From contig CM119269.1 in assembly GCA_051294375.1 (NCBI GenBank), positions 894,272 through 958,271 of the forward strand: DNA of 64,000 nucleotides. Reading direction: 5' to 3'. Under the pieces are notes generated by a model. It saw only the letters and a list, made by a program, of their open reading frames with translations, did no database searches and was not told where the DNA came from. This document shows, piece after piece, positions 28,841 through 41,652 of the stretch. Each line of letters starts with the position of its first letter. The first letter of the stretch is position 1. The DNA comes from Paraspadella gotoi (taxonomy: Eukaryota; Chaetognatha). The position numbers and the translations under genes are program-made.

Positions 28841-31650
28841 ATGGCTCACTATTTAAAAGTGCACAGTAGAAACTTCACAGAAGTAAGTATACTAAGTATA
28901 TTTGACTAGTGGAACACGGGAAAATATTTTCTCTAACGTTTTTTAATGACCGCGGGAATTATCTTCATTCAACCTTTAAAGCTCAATTTTAATTTAACTA
29001 TACATTATGCATATTTAAGTTTTATGTTTTAATGATGAGAAATTAATCTATAGGATTCCTCGGATGAAGAAAAGGAAGCCAAAACACCTGGAATCGTTAG
29101 AGAGGGTGAGACTGATTCCGGCAAATTCAATGTGACCCTCAATTTGTAGTCGGTTTTAAATCTTAGACAGTTTACGAAACTGCCGAACAGCTTACTACCA
29201 AAGATATCACGATCACTTTCACGGAAGTTCGGACTCCGAAGATGAGGTATTTGTTTGTTTTGAAATAAAAAAAATAAACAAAAAAATACGGATGGTTTCG
29301 GGCTTTATAGTGAAACGCATTCGGTTGGGAATCGTTTCATGCTTCGGATTTGTAACGAAAAATGCGAACCGGTTTCGGATCTTCCGTTTGGTAGGCTGAA
29401 CATCAAGTCAAAACTGACCCATGGTCACGCTGACTAAGAGTCTCGGGGATAATTTTTCGATAAATTGACTTCTTATTCTTTTCACGAAAAAAGTTTCATG
29501 AATCGTCTAAAACTCGACGCTATGGTGAGTTTTTCTCTCGACATCGGCAAAAACGAAAACTCAACGACAGTAAGAAAAATAAAATTAAGACAATTTTTTA
29601 ATGGCAGTATGTTGTATATATTTACTGAATAAAGAATGAACAGATAAATTAAAATAATCGGTCTCATATTCTCCTCGCTTAATTTATTTTCTTTTAGGAA
29701 GAAGAAAATAAACCGTTTAAGCTGACCCAAAAGGTACAGACTATGGGTCAATACTTGAAAAGAAAATTATCGGGAGTCAAAGGGCATAAAGGTTCTGGGG
29801 AATCCAGTCCTTTGTTGAATGAAGATACGATGGTAAGTTTAAATGATTAATTTTTTTTTCTGCATTCGAATTTAATAAAATGAAAATATGCTTTTTTTTG
29901 GGGGGGTTACGATTATAACGTTAAAATCGAAGATTTCTCTAGCCTATTAACATATACTCGGGGGATGAACTTTTTGCAATTGTTGAGCAATGTTAAAAAG
30001 CAAAAAATTATGAATAAGTCCCGACTTTCGAGGTGGCGACATACGAATCGCGGGAAAGTACGGAGCGGGAGAATTTGAAGGGACGGCGGATTGAATCAGG
30101 TGAATCCAACCAGGTCTCTTATTCTTCGAACGCGCCTTCGTCGGCCGCTGCGGAAGTCGTCTTCCAAGTCCGAGACGAAGGGTTCCAGTCGCAGTCAGTG
30201 AGCGTTCTCGACGGACCCAAGAAAGGTGAGTTGTTAATCTTTTTATACCGTACATTGTGCGAACAAATTATGAGAACTTATTTTTTTCAGATATGTTTAA
30301 AAATCAAGTTTGTTATTACAAGTTCTTTAATGTTTTATCTGGCATTACTTCACTTTCGCCGACTGTAACCTACCCACTATCTACCCAGTCGGTTATTTTT
30401 TTACTCGCGTATATCATTACCTTTTTTAGGTTAGGGATTATATGATAGTTATTGGCTAGGGGTTAGTAGTAGTTAAAGGTAGTTAAGGGTAGTTAAGGTT
30501 AAGTTTGGGGTGATGAGGATTAAGACTATTTAGTGGAGGTTAGGGTTAGGAGTGCTTATTGGTTAGGGTTATGGGTGGTTTTTGAAAACAAGTTTTTGTA
30601 TTCTTACCAGTGTTCTTCTTTTCTTTTTTCCGTAATGAAATTTATATTTATTGTTGCTTTTAAGAAGCAGAAAAAAATCGTTGACTGGAAAATCCTAAAC
30701 AGTCAATGTAAAATTTTGCCTTTTATCTCATAAGATTATTTTTCTCGCTGAATATTGCAGTTGATGAATTCGTAACAAAAGAACATTAATATAGTTTTAT
30801 AATCGAAGTTAAATTCGACTGAATAGAGAAAAAAACATAAAGATCGCGGGGATAAAAATAATTGTTTTATCTTCTCTTTCACGACCCCTTCGCGCCTCTC
30901 CACCTTCTCCACGACCCCCTTTGAACAGGCCGTCTCCTCCGCAACTTCTCCTCGCCCTCTCGGAGCCCCCTCCTTCGCGCGGGCAATTCCGTTCCTTCCC
31001 TTCTCCACCAGGCGGCAGCACCGGCCGAGGATGCCGGAGTCTCTGACGAAGAACCCGATCAGTTCTCGTCTTACTCGCTTCCCTCGCGGCGATCCTCCTA
31101 TCGCGCCGGGACGTCCGTGTCCGATTCCGGCGTTCTCGGCAATTCCAGCTTCTTTTCGCCGCTAGATCTCGTGGATCAGCACCACGGGACTTACTTTTAC
31201 GAGCGACAAGTCAGCTTCCTGCTCAAGAACAAGGTGGGTCGCCTGGGCGGAAGGCGGAAAGCGTCTCCGTCGGTTGAGGCGGCGGAGGCCCTGGGGGAAG
31301 GATCCTCCGGGGAAGAGACGTTTGGGCGAGGGGTCTCTGCGAATGCCGACGCATCCGTCGCAGACTCTCGACGTCCGCCCTTTCCCCATGCCCCCGGTCC
31401 GCAGGCGGTCTCGCCGGAGACGGAACGCGTCACCGAAGCCGCAATCCTCGACAACCGCGTCTTCGAGGACGAGGAGGAGGAGAAGCCGACGTCGCCGTCC
31501 AAAACGAGGCTGACGAAACGCAAGTACAGGCCTGTCGTTCGTAGCGGCGGATTCAGCCTCGGCGCCATCTTGCTATTCGCCTGCGCCATTTTGATCTCCG
31601 CCTCTGCCGGTCTCGTGATTCTCGTCTGGTGGCACGTTTTCGATTCGTGA
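28841..31650 (+). CDS. Unrecognised 377-aa protein with a single C-terminal membrane segment
   Basis: Exons: 28841-28882, 29054-29105, 29167-29246, 29698-29832, 30033-30225, 31019-31650; phases agree (0, 1, 0, 0, 1) and the sum is 1134 nt. The protein starts MAHYLKVHSRNFTE and continues with acidic Ser clusters (DSSDEEKE, GSSDSEDE). It then has a basic stretch (MGQYLKRKLSGVKG), an ESSPLL motif that fits the acidic dileucine sorting consensus, a long Ser/Glu-rich region, and one hydrophobic helix of about 24 residues (SLGAILLFACAILISASAGL) close to the C-terminus HVFDS. No signal peptide. This is the layout of a tail-anchored or type II cytosolic-facing membrane protein. I recognise no family. 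Convergent with TTLL5, about 1 kb away. The 30033 acceptor has a weak pyrimidine tract. Confidence 0.65.
30425..30575 (+). repeat. Degenerate TTAGGG-like tract
   Basis: GGTTAGGG, GGGGTTAG, GGTAGTTAAGG and GGTTAGGGTTAGG motifs over about 150 bases, within the last intron of the membrane-tail gene. Confidence 0.5.
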
Positions 31651-32647
31651 CCATGTTGTGTTTATTCCGTATAAATAATTGAAAATACGTATTTTTGTTA
31701 CGTAGTACCGTAGTACCGTAGTACCTTGTCCCTTTGAGCGGGTCGAAGTTACAATTTATGACATTTAATGATAAAAGATGAAATATTTAATGTGATGTAC
31801 ACAACAAATTTTCTTTGTTATATTGTTTTGAGCAAACCCTTGCCGTTATCTAGCGAAATGACAGAGAGAGAGTGGGAGAGTGAAAGAGTGTGAGTGAGAG
31901 AAAAGACATATAATAATAATAATTATAATTGTAATCTGGTTTTGCGAAAAAAAAATTTAAAACGTTGATCCACTTTAGTTTTATTAATTGTCATCTGTGC
32001 ATGAGTTAATCAACAATGGTGAAGAAAGAAAGTTGTGGAAACAAGTTGCACAATGAAATTTAAAGCAGCTATACAAAATTCAAATAAGCATTGATTCCGT
32101 TAAAAACAACTTGAAACAACTTAGAAAATGTTTCAAAAATTTTTAACAAGCAGTTTTATAAAAGATGAGGTAGGTACAAACAACGTGAAAACAAGCCTTT
32201 GCCGAAGTGAAGAAAGAAAATAATAACTTTTAAATTATAAGACGAATGTCTTTAACAATAATAATACCTAGTTAATATTTTGATCCAGTCTGAACAGTTT
32301 TAAAACGATTATTAAAGCATACAATTTTTGCGATTTTCGTACCCAAAAATGTTGCTCTTAAGGCAGACGAATAGTTCAATGGTTTCATTGTTTTACCGGT
32401 GTAAGTGTGGACAATCAAGCTTCGCACTCAAATATGAGACAAAAACTGAACCATACTGGACTTTCTTTAATCAAGGCTCACTTTTTGGATATTTTTGACA
32501 TCCGTTTTTTTAAGGGATTGTCCCAATAATAATAATAATAATATTATATTATAATTTTGCTATTTGACACTACAGCGTGTGAAGTTTGGGCGAATTTAAA
32601 TATCGTTTGAATCCAATCGTGACTGAAAAATTGTCATAGTTATCACT
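31651..32647. other. Convergent intergenic region (3' UTRs of the membrane-tail gene and TTLL5)
   Basis: AT-rich with a triple TAGTACCG unit near 31703-31727 and a short (TAA)n near 32526-32542. No coding potential seen. TTTTATT near 31979 could be a reverse-strand AATAAA for TTLL5. Confidence 0.5.
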
Positions 32648-35600
32648 TTACTTTAATGACATGCTCCACGAGCGAAGACTTCGGTCAGGTAGTCCAATTG
32701 TGTTTGCCAAATAAGGACTCGGAGGTGGAACAGCTAAGGATTTGACGTTGGACGCTTTGGGTGATTGATTCAGATAGCCGAGTGGAGTGTGGATGTTGGT
32801 TAAACCCTGCATTGGCGCTTTTAATTGAGTAGTGTGGACGATATTTCCGCTTGTATGAGACATTGATTGTCTCGATAATGAGTGACTTTCAGTAGCGTTG
32901 TGTGCTGCTTTAGGCTTAGAGGGTGGAGCTGAGTTCGGGGCCTTGGAGTGAAATGGGGTGGGGACACGACCTTTGGGGACATCCGCTTCAGTATGCGTTA
33001 GTCGGATAGATTTTGACGAATGGCCAGATGGTGAATAAAATTCTGGGAGAGAACTGTTGGAGGAAGTAACGTTATTCGTTGTAGTGATCGTTACTGTTGA
33101 GGATGTATGGGTGGACTTGTGTCTGGAACGATGATCTCTAACAGGCTTGGTCGAAATGTGAGATGATAAAGGTACTCCTACTTGCTTATGAGCTCTCGCA
33201 ACCATCGCTTGATGCTTGGCCTTGTTCAGTTCTGTTAACTGCCGACTCTGTTCTACTTGTTGCTTCAACAGAGCTCTTTCCAGCTTGATAAGCATGCTTT
33301 TGGGAACTTGTTCGTTTTGACTCTTTAGTTTCGCGCTTGAATTCTCAGAAATGGCGTTTGGGAGACTCTCTCTTCTCTTCATGTGGTTCTGATCGGTTAA
33401 TGAAATGTCTTTTACCGCGACTTCTTGAAGACAGTCTTCCGATTCTTTCAATGCTAAATAAGTCAGAATGTTGCTTTCATTTACAAATTGTGCTTTAGAT
33501 CTTTTACCACGCGGTCCAACATAATAAGTATTTTGTATATGATCAGGAATAAAAACTACAGAAGAAAAGGCTGAATCTAGACTTTTCCTGCTATTGTTCT
33601 TGAGCAGATTGGTTGACAAATCCTTGACAAAATTTTGATTCTGTTCCAATTTTTCCCCCAAAACGCTTCTTTCGCTGCATTCCTCCCTCTTGAGAGATCT
33701 GATCCCCAGAAAGGAGTCTTCACCGCGATAATCGTTCGGATCAAGTCCCGCTTCTCCCGTGGAGCACGGGCGCGACGCGGTCGGCGTTGGCAGAAATCCC
33801 TCCTTGCCGCTTACTCTAGAAATACTTTTACCATCGGACGTTTTGAAAAGACCAGCTGCCCAGCTCTGCGCTCTACGCCAACTGTCCATGCTTACACCGG
33901 ACAACTGCTGATTTGTCATTGAAATTCCGTCACTGATCGGACGGTGGGAGGCCAACGACGTTGTAACGAACGACTGGGGAGAATCTTCTCCCTCGGGTGG
34001 CTCCCGCTCAAACGGAATCCCATTCTTGTCCACAACCGATTCAGCATTGGAATAGGTTAATTTATTGTTAATGTTTGGATAGTTAAGAAATTGGTTTTGA
34101 TGAACGGGTTTTGTTGGCTCTGTCATAGACTTAGGGGTCGCACTACACGTTGCTTGATGCCCAGACTCTGGGTTCTCACAGCCAATCGGACTGACTCGTT
34201 GATTTGAGGCAGGCAGAGAAAAGGACCCGACGTCATCCTTTAGTTTTCTTGCTGGCGAAATAGACTGGGAATGCACCCCTTTCTTTTTCGGCCTTTCCTT
34301 ACTTTTGTGAGTGGTTGAAATCTCCGTGTTGCTTTCTTCAATACTTGTTCCAGATTCAGGACGAGAATATAACATAGTTGTGGGAGAGGTATAAACGGAA
34401 AGAGATGTTTTTGGCTTTGTATACAATTGTGGCGGTGATGATACATTTACTGCAGTTTCGTTTAAGGTTTGAATGTCACAAACAGAAGTTGTATTGCAAG
34501 AGTTTTCCATCTTGGTTGTTGATTTGTTTTCCGAGGAGCTAAGACTGTCTGAGGAAGAAGTTCCTTTTGAGGTGGAATTGGTCGTACCAGAGGTTGTAGG
34601 GTTTGAACTCTGGGATGCTTGACTCTGAGAAACGGCAGTATTGCCACTAGCTCCCCCTAAGAAGATACTAGCACTTTTATTTAATCTAGTATATGTGGTC
34701 AAAAGATCTTCTAGGTCACTCTCAGAGGCATTACTCAGAAAGATTTCAAATTGGTCATGAGGAATTTGGGATTTATTGCTCTGGACTCTTTTGTCAAGCA
34801 GAAGCTTCTTGTCCAACAAATCTGTTTCCCTGTTGTACAGATTAACAAAATCTCCGAGTTGTTTGGCTAAAATTCTTTTTCTATCAGTTAAAGGTAATTT
34901 GCGGCTAGGTATTACCACCCTAAAACCATTACCCTGATATGAAGAGTTTGTTTGTGAGTTGTTAGACGAAGAAGAATAAGGAGTAGAATTTATGGATGTT
35001 GAATTGGAAACGTGAAGGTTGCTTGCAGCACGTTTTAAAAATCTTAAAACTAGATCCATTTGTTCATTTGCAGTCAAATCCTCAGGCTCAGCAACTTCAC
35101 TCTTATCAGTAGTGGGCATCCTCTCCTGCAATAACCTTTGCTGGACCCTCTGCAAATACATAGAAAAAGCCTGCCGAGCTTGGATCTTATTTAGTGTCAT
35201 TCCGCTTTCTAACATGGATATGAGTTGTTCACATTTTAACAGTGGAGGGCTGTCTACAGTAACTCCTTGTACTGTACCAGTTGCTTGTAATCCTTTAGAA
35301 CCATTCAAAACTTTGTGTCTCGGTCTCTCACTGCTTGGTTTATCTGGACGGTACACGGGGCCACTGTAGGCAAAAATGTTAGCATCAAAAGAATCATGTT
35401 GCTCTAACCGACCACTTTGTTGCAATAGGTGCCGTGCACTTGGACAATTAACAGGTTTTGGCTCAATGACATGGCCCCCGTTGAAAGAGTTTTGTCGTTG
35501 AGCCAAAGAAGCTGATCGAAAGTGTAGCTGCTCAGAGGATGTGCCTCTGCATAAACTTCTGTCTGTTGTAATTGAAACTGATGATGACGAAGGCATTATC

Positions 35601-38406
35601 ATAGAGATAAAAGGTGCATTTCCTGTTGGAAGTGCTCTTTGACACACCACAGAGGTTGTCTGCTGCTGATAAGAGTCCTGAAGATTCGCATCTTTCATCA
35701 TGACATCTAAATCGTTTTTGCCGATGTTGTTGACTTGTCTACCTTCCTTTATACCTTCTTGCACATTATTGTATTTGTTATTGTAACAGGGAGATGGTTT
35801 TTTAGACTTCTCAGTCTCAGTACCTGGTTGCATCTGATCTGTGCAACAAGTGGTTTCACCTCCATTTTCTGATTTTTCTTCTTTCTGGTTGTTCGATTCT
35901 CCATTTCCGCTTTCTCTGCCATAAGAATCAACATCCAGAGTTTTCACGTTGGCTCCTTGCTGCATGTTCAGATGTGACTGGACACCGGGAGTAATGTCGT
36001 TGTTACTCAAAGGGCTGCCACTCGCAGAGGCGTTCTTGGCGTTTGAAGAGAGTTTGCGTTCATAAATCGCGGACCTTTCTAAGGCCGCCACAACACCATC
36101 ATCCAATCTCTCCGGAAGGTCTTCATTTTCGAGAATTGCCTTGACTTTGTACGCGCACAATGCATTAACGGATATGGTTTTTCGCACCACAATCTTGTGT
36201 CTTTCTGGATACAGCTTCTCGTGAAGGTGCAGATTGGTCGACGTTCGATAGTCCAAGAAATGAGAGTACAACTCCCAAGAGTCGGGTGATGGAAAAACTC
36301 GCACCCATCCTCCGCATCTAATATGCTCCTCCTTGATTCGACGGACAAGCTTAGCTTCTTCGTAACTTTGCAGAGCGGCGGATTGAAGACCGTGAGAAAC
36401 TTGAATGCCGCTGTTGCTGCGACCCACGCTCCCCATGCCGCCGTGGCCGACTCCGGAGCCGGCCGAAAGCGGCCTGGACCCCCTCGTCGACCCCGTCCCC
36501 GAGCCCGGCCGGCTCTTCTTCGCCCGCGAGGCGGCCTTGGCCGCGACGTCGTAGTTTCGCCGGTTCTGCTGCATCCTCCGTTGCATCGGATCCTGGGCCT
36601 GGAACCCGCAGAGATTCAACAAATCGCAGATCATGTGACTCTTCACCTTGTTATCGAGAGGAGCATCGCAAGCGAGGGAGGGAGAGAGGTTGACCTCCAA
36701 AAGCCAGGGTTTAAAAGTTTCGTCGATCAGAATGTCGAACCCATATATCTCAAAACAGTTGCCCGCGTGGGGAACGAACATTTTGCTCGCCGTGGCGATC
36801 GGCATCTCCGCCGCGACGATCGTTTTTATGATAATGTCTTCGATCTTCATCATCAACGTGGTGGTGTCGTAGCCTTGGGTGCGAAGGAAGCGGAGCAGGG
36901 CGCTCATGGTCCACTTGTTGCCGTAGTCCTCCACGTCGGGGTTGTTGCTCTTGACGTAGTCCATGCTCCGCTTGTTGATGCTGTAGTTGGTAAGGTGCAT
37001 GCAGTTGACGCGAATGTTCTTAATGTTCTTGTCGTACTTGACGGTTGCGAAACGCGCTAGGCCTTCTTCGTAAATGTAGACGACGAGCGGATCGTAGGAG
37101 GTGACCGCCACGTAGATTCGCAGGTCGAATTTGAACCCGTCGACGAGAAGTGGGTTGGAGACGTATCTGGAGGAAGCGTCGAGGAATTTTTAAAAACAAT
37201 TTACCTCAATTAATGAATTTAATTCTATAAGTAAAACAAAAATACTTTTAAAAAAATAAATAGGTAGATATCGTCACGATATAAAAAAAACAAACAACAA
37301 CATAACCAAAACAACAACGAAAGAAATCATGAGCACCTGGAGACAAGCAGCGGCTCGTCCAAAGGAATGTGTTCAGGATGAGTGACGAGGAAGATGCCCC
37401 TTCCACGCGATGACGCAATCGGCTTAACGATCCAAACACCTGACCAAGAGTTAGACATGAAGATTTGAGAAAGCAAAATCATCCAAACTCCTTTTCAGAA
37501 GATGCAACGCGGCAAATTTCATTTTAGAATTTTTTTTAATTCTAATCGCTGGCGAAAAATAACCTTTATTTTTGAGATAGGCAGAGCAAAAATCTTGAAA
37601 TTCGGACGGGAGAACGAAACTTTGTGGAATGAAATCGAAATGCTTGAACCCTTTGTTCTGTTGCATCCGCTGGATGTTCTGCGAAGGAACGGGAGAGCGT
37701 TTTCAAAACTTTTTCACTTTTTTAAGACCCGTTTTGAAATCCTTACCTGAACAAGGTGATCTTTGCGGGTGATTTCGTATGATCTAGGAAAATGGTTGAC
37801 CTTCTGAAAGTCCTGCAAGCCTCTGAGAGTGTAGGGTTTCAAGTGGCAACCTGAAGAGAAAAATGAAAATCTTTTACTCGGGAACTGATAGTACAAGAAA
37901 TATTAGAAAACTTAATTACGGAAATCCAACACAGTTGACGCATAAAATTCAGGGATCGATACAAAAAGCCTTCAAGCCCCTCCGTGCTCACCTGTCCACA
38001 AAAGATTGAAGTCGTTGCTGTTGGGATGCACCTCCTTGAAGCCGTGCGCGTGAAGGATCGTCCGCAAGAGGCGACATTCGGTGCGCACGAACTTGTAAGT
38101 GAGATGGAACTTCTCACCGACAGCCTTGGCCGTCAGGTTGGGCGGTGGCGCCCCTGGTCCGGAAGTCGCGGGCGACGGGCTCGTCGACGTTGACGCCGAC
38201 GTCAGCGTCGAGAGGCCGCTGTCTTTGTTGCGATCGGCTAGGTGCTCAACCTTTGAAGGGGGGGGAAAAGGTTTTTTTTTGGGGGGGGGTTTCTTTTCTT
38301 TTTTTTTGATATTTATTTGTTTTTTAATTGTTTTTTTTATTTTATTCATTGATTAAATAATTTATTTATTTATTTATTTATTAATTGATTGATTGATTGA
38401 TTTGTT

Positions 38407-38478
<72 letters not shown>

Positions 38479-38598
38479 TCCACTAGTTCTCTTTCAATTC
38501 CCAGATCTTATCCCTCCCCCTGCCCTCATCCTTCGAACCTGAAACATAACCATCGGCGGTTTTTTCGAGCTACTCGACTTCCACAAGAATTTCGCCAT
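32648..38598 (-). CDS. TTLL5: Tubulin polyglutamylase TTLL5-like, 1719 aa
   Basis: Exons in transcript order: 38598-38539, 38250-37992, 37850-37747, 37678-37564, 37439-37337, 37166-32648; phases agree (0, 1, 0, 1, 2) and the CDS is 5160 nt. Known role: TTLL5 adds glutamate side chains to tubulin in cilia and axonemes. The ATP-grasp TTL domain spans roughly residues 20-400. It shows [20 protein letters not shown], the ATP-binding [30 protein letters not shown], and the Mg/ATP-coordinating [13 protein letters not shown] near 371. [20 protein letters not shown] downstream matches the TTLL5-specific region rather than other TTLLs. The last 1.1 kresidues are Ser/Thr/Asn-rich and mostly disordered, inside a single 4.5-kb exon. 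Human TTLL5 is about 1281 residues. The start at [10 protein letters not shown] has a good GCCATGG context, but the frame is open upstream, so an extra N-terminal exon is possible. Confidence 0.92.
38405..38480. repeat. (TTTC)n microsatellite
   Basis: About 18 perfect TTTC units in the first TTLL5 intron, just 60 bases from the first proposed coding exon. Confidence 0.97.
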
Positions 38599-38824
38599 GG
38601 CGTCTTCGGGTTCAGCGTCGTTTTTAGCGCCGCCGACGCCGCCGACGCCGCCGCCGCCGACGCGACCCTTGTCGACGCCCACTCCGGCGGTCGCGGAATT
38701 CTCCGGGTCACCATTTTTTAGATCGACGTTCGAGTCAATTACATCCGGTAGACGCGTCCCTTCCGTATGGCGTTGGCGAACTATAATGAAACGGGGGCGG
38801 ATTGCGCTACGTCGGGAAGATTCT

Positions 38825-38833
38825 CTCTCTCTC

Positions 38834-38880
<47 letters not shown>

Positions 38881-39130
38881 ACTCTCCATCCCTCACCTCT
38901 TCCGTTTTCCTCCTCTTCCTCTTCCCCCTCGGCCTCGTTCTCATGGATTCCTCCTCAGATTCTCCCTCCTCCTCCCCCTCCTCGTCCCCGTCTCCCCCGG
39001 CGCCAATCCTCCGCCGGCGCCGCGACGCCGATTTCGCTTCCGGTTCGGCGCCGGCGCGTTTCGTCGTCGTCATCGTCGTCGTCGGCGTCTGAATGCTCGC
39101 TGCCATCTTGCGATTGCGGGGTTTCGCCAA
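38825..39130 (-). other. Possible upstream N-terminal exon of TTLL5
   Basis: On the - strand an ATG at 39106 in the context AAGATGGCA opens a Thr/Lys/Arg then Glu-rich frame. It ends at a gtgagg donor near 38890, next to a (GA)n run. The exon at 38539 is open upstream past a reasonable acceptor near 38780 (CATTATAG). The phases I calculate (0 out, 1 in) do not match, so the exon is not joined to the model. An overlapping frame reads Asp-rich (SDADDDDDDDE). Confidence 0.3.
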
Positions 39131-39826
39131 CCTGAGGAATTTCGAATTTGTAATTAGGCACCGATCGATTGATTGATTGATCTATGTATCGAACGAAGTA
39201 CTAAATTGGAGAAATAATGTTGAGGGGACTGCATTGGAGCCATAGAAGAAAATGTGCGTCAATTAAACTAACTATGAAGCTCGAGTGACTCTCAGTGAGT
39301 TTTTATCCTCCTTGTTAGTCAATCTTAACTGATGATATGATTATATCACAGAAACTACGTGCGTTAAACAAACTCTTTTTCACATAAAAAGTTAAACCTA
39401 AATAAACAGATTTTTAAACTTTTTTAGAACAGCAACAAATTGACACTTAATTATTAATTAATCATTATGAGTTTTAAGACAATAAACAATGAAGATTAAA
39501 ATTTTTAAAAAATAGTTAATACCCTCTGTTTACTTCTTTCAATATGAAATCATTTTAGGCATGGCTGAATTTCTTATTCCCACCTTTTATGAAAAGTATT
39601 TAACAATGAAACAAAAAAGGCTATCAAAATACCGTAGATATTCGTTAATATCCTCTTGGGACATTTTGTAAGGATACAATCACGAAGTAGGTAACTCTTT
39701 GAGGGTTTGAAAGAAGTGGCAAACGGTTGAAAATGATGTTATGCTGCTTTTTCTTTTAGTTAAGGCAGAGTTCTAGACGATTCCTGCCACCCGCGTTTTA
39801 AAATTCACGAGATCTATTCTTTCCAG

Positions 39827-40090
39827 ATGGAAACCCTAAATATCCCATTGACAGAACGTCATCCCCCCCAGCAGCACCGTCACCCACTCTACCTGCTCCA
39901 GCTTGGAATCTCGAGATTTGGGGTCCGAGCGACGGCGACTCGAAGGGTCAGACTTGCCGCGTCCAAGTTGAGGCGGACGGCGAAAATATCCCCGTCGTTT
40001 TGGGCGTCACTCGCTCATCGCTTTCTTTCTTTTCTCTCTCTTTCTTTTCTCTTTTTCTCCATCATTTTTTTTTTTGGTTCTTTTTTAAAA
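39827..40090 (+). other. Candidate orphan coding exon
   Basis: After the acceptor TATTCTTTCCAG the frame beginning (x)AT GGA AAC reads a coherent sequence with AWNLEIWGPSDGDSKGQ and VQVEADGENIPVVLGV before running into a TTTC-rich tract. There is no clear donor, no start codon and no linked exon. It lies between TTLL5 and CV-2, both on the other strand. I do not recognise the protein. Confidence 0.3.
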
Positions 40091-41213
40091 TTTTTTTAAG
40101 TGTGATTTATTTAGTATAAGTTTTTTTTTTTTTGGTCGTGACACGAGCTGAAAAAAAGATTCGTATTTTGTTTGTTTACAAATTTAAAAATAAAATGTTT
40201 GACGACGAAAGGGAAATCGCCGGTGGCATCAACGGCCGAGGATTCCGAGTCTCTACGGCGATTGCATTTTTTTTTCATTGAGAGAGCAAAAGAGAAAGAA
40301 AGATAGAGAGATAAAGAGAGAGTTATATCGAGAGAGAGAGAGAGAGAGAGCTAGAAAGGAGAAACACGCACCTCCCTAGTAACCATGGCGACCAGAACGA
40401 ACCGTCTGGAAGACTAAAAATAGACCTGGGAATGAGAGTGAGATATCGGGTTAGTGGAATGGGCGCTTGGGGAATTTTGGAGGAGAAGAAACAGCTGACG
40501 AAAGGGCAAATATAGATGAGATAGATTAGAGATTCGCTTGCTGAAGATACTGGCGGACGTCTCTATTCAGTGGTTTAAGACAATTAAAGACAATTAAAAT
40601 AAAAGCAAAGGATAGCTATTGAGTTGCAGCTATTGTTCAGTTTACGATCTTTATTGGGTAAAAATTTATTCAGTTGGCAGAAACTAATACTCATGATTAA
40701 TGGGGACTTCTATGACAGTGGCAACTGGCAACTGGCAAGGAGGACATCAACGACCGGCGCGACCTTGCAATTCTTTTTTTATCAATATCGTCTTATCTCA
40801 TTTTTTTTGGGGCAAAGTTTCGTGCGCGATTTTTTTTTCTCTACGGGCGACGACAAAGGGAAATGAGAGGAGGTCGTCAGAATGGGCCGGTCCGAGCAAT
40901 GCAAGAGCATGGCATTCATGTTTGACATGGCATGCCAAGACTAGGAAATACTTTTCGTCCCGAGTTTCTTCCTTTTCATTGAGAGAATTAGTACTGTTTG
41001 TCTTTAATCGTACAAACTTGATTTCTCTCTTCGGAAAAAGCGTTTCCGGCGGATTATGTCTTCGTGACGTCCGGCGACTTATTCGGTCCATTGGCTAACA
41101 ATAAATAAAAAAAGAAAAAAAAACCCGGTTACACATGCTATTTTTTTTTGGTTTACACACAACTGAAGATTGGGTGACAAAAAAAGAAGAGGCGACAAAA
41201 TTGTCGCCCAGAT

Positions 41214-41248
41214 TCTTGTTGTTGTTGTTGTTGTTGTTGTTGTTGCTG
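41214..41248 (+). repeat. (TTG)n trinucleotide repeat
   Basis: Eleven near-perfect TTG units. Confidence 0.95.
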
Positions 41249-41622
41249 TTAAATTTGGCTATAATCGGTCGATGTTTACAAAAACAAAGAAGACACATCT
41301 ACGTATATATTATATTCTATTATTATATTATTATATTTCTTTTATTATTATTTATTAGTATTATTATATATTATTATCATAATATTATATGTTTAATACT
41401 ATAATATACACCAAATAAGTATATATAAAGATTAATAAATAAGCCCGAAATAAATGACTTTTACACAACGTCCGAAAAAAAACCAGATCAGACGGGGAGA
41501 AAGGCTTTTTTTTGTCATCAAAACAGTTTTAATAGATTTCGTTTCCAAGCAACGAGTCGAACTTTTCCCTTTTATCTTCCTCTTTAATTTTTGTTCCTTC
41601 TCCTAATGTTCTAGCTAAGCCT

Positions 41623-41652
41623 CCTCCTCCTCCTCCTCCTCCTCCTCCTCTT
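41623..41652 (+). repeat. (CTC)n trinucleotide repeat
   Basis: About ten perfect CTC units. Confidence 0.95.

Noticed and set aside
29494-29524. Small exon candidate (FHESSKTRRY) in the membrane-tail gene
   Set aside because: It has splice-like ends, but its 31-base length breaks the phase with the next exon, whereas skipping it keeps the whole CDS in frame.
36323-37060. Long open frame (245 codons) on the + strand
   Set aside because: It is antisense to the conserved catalytic part of TTLL5; its His/Arg/Pro-rich sequence reflects GC-rich codons on the real strand.
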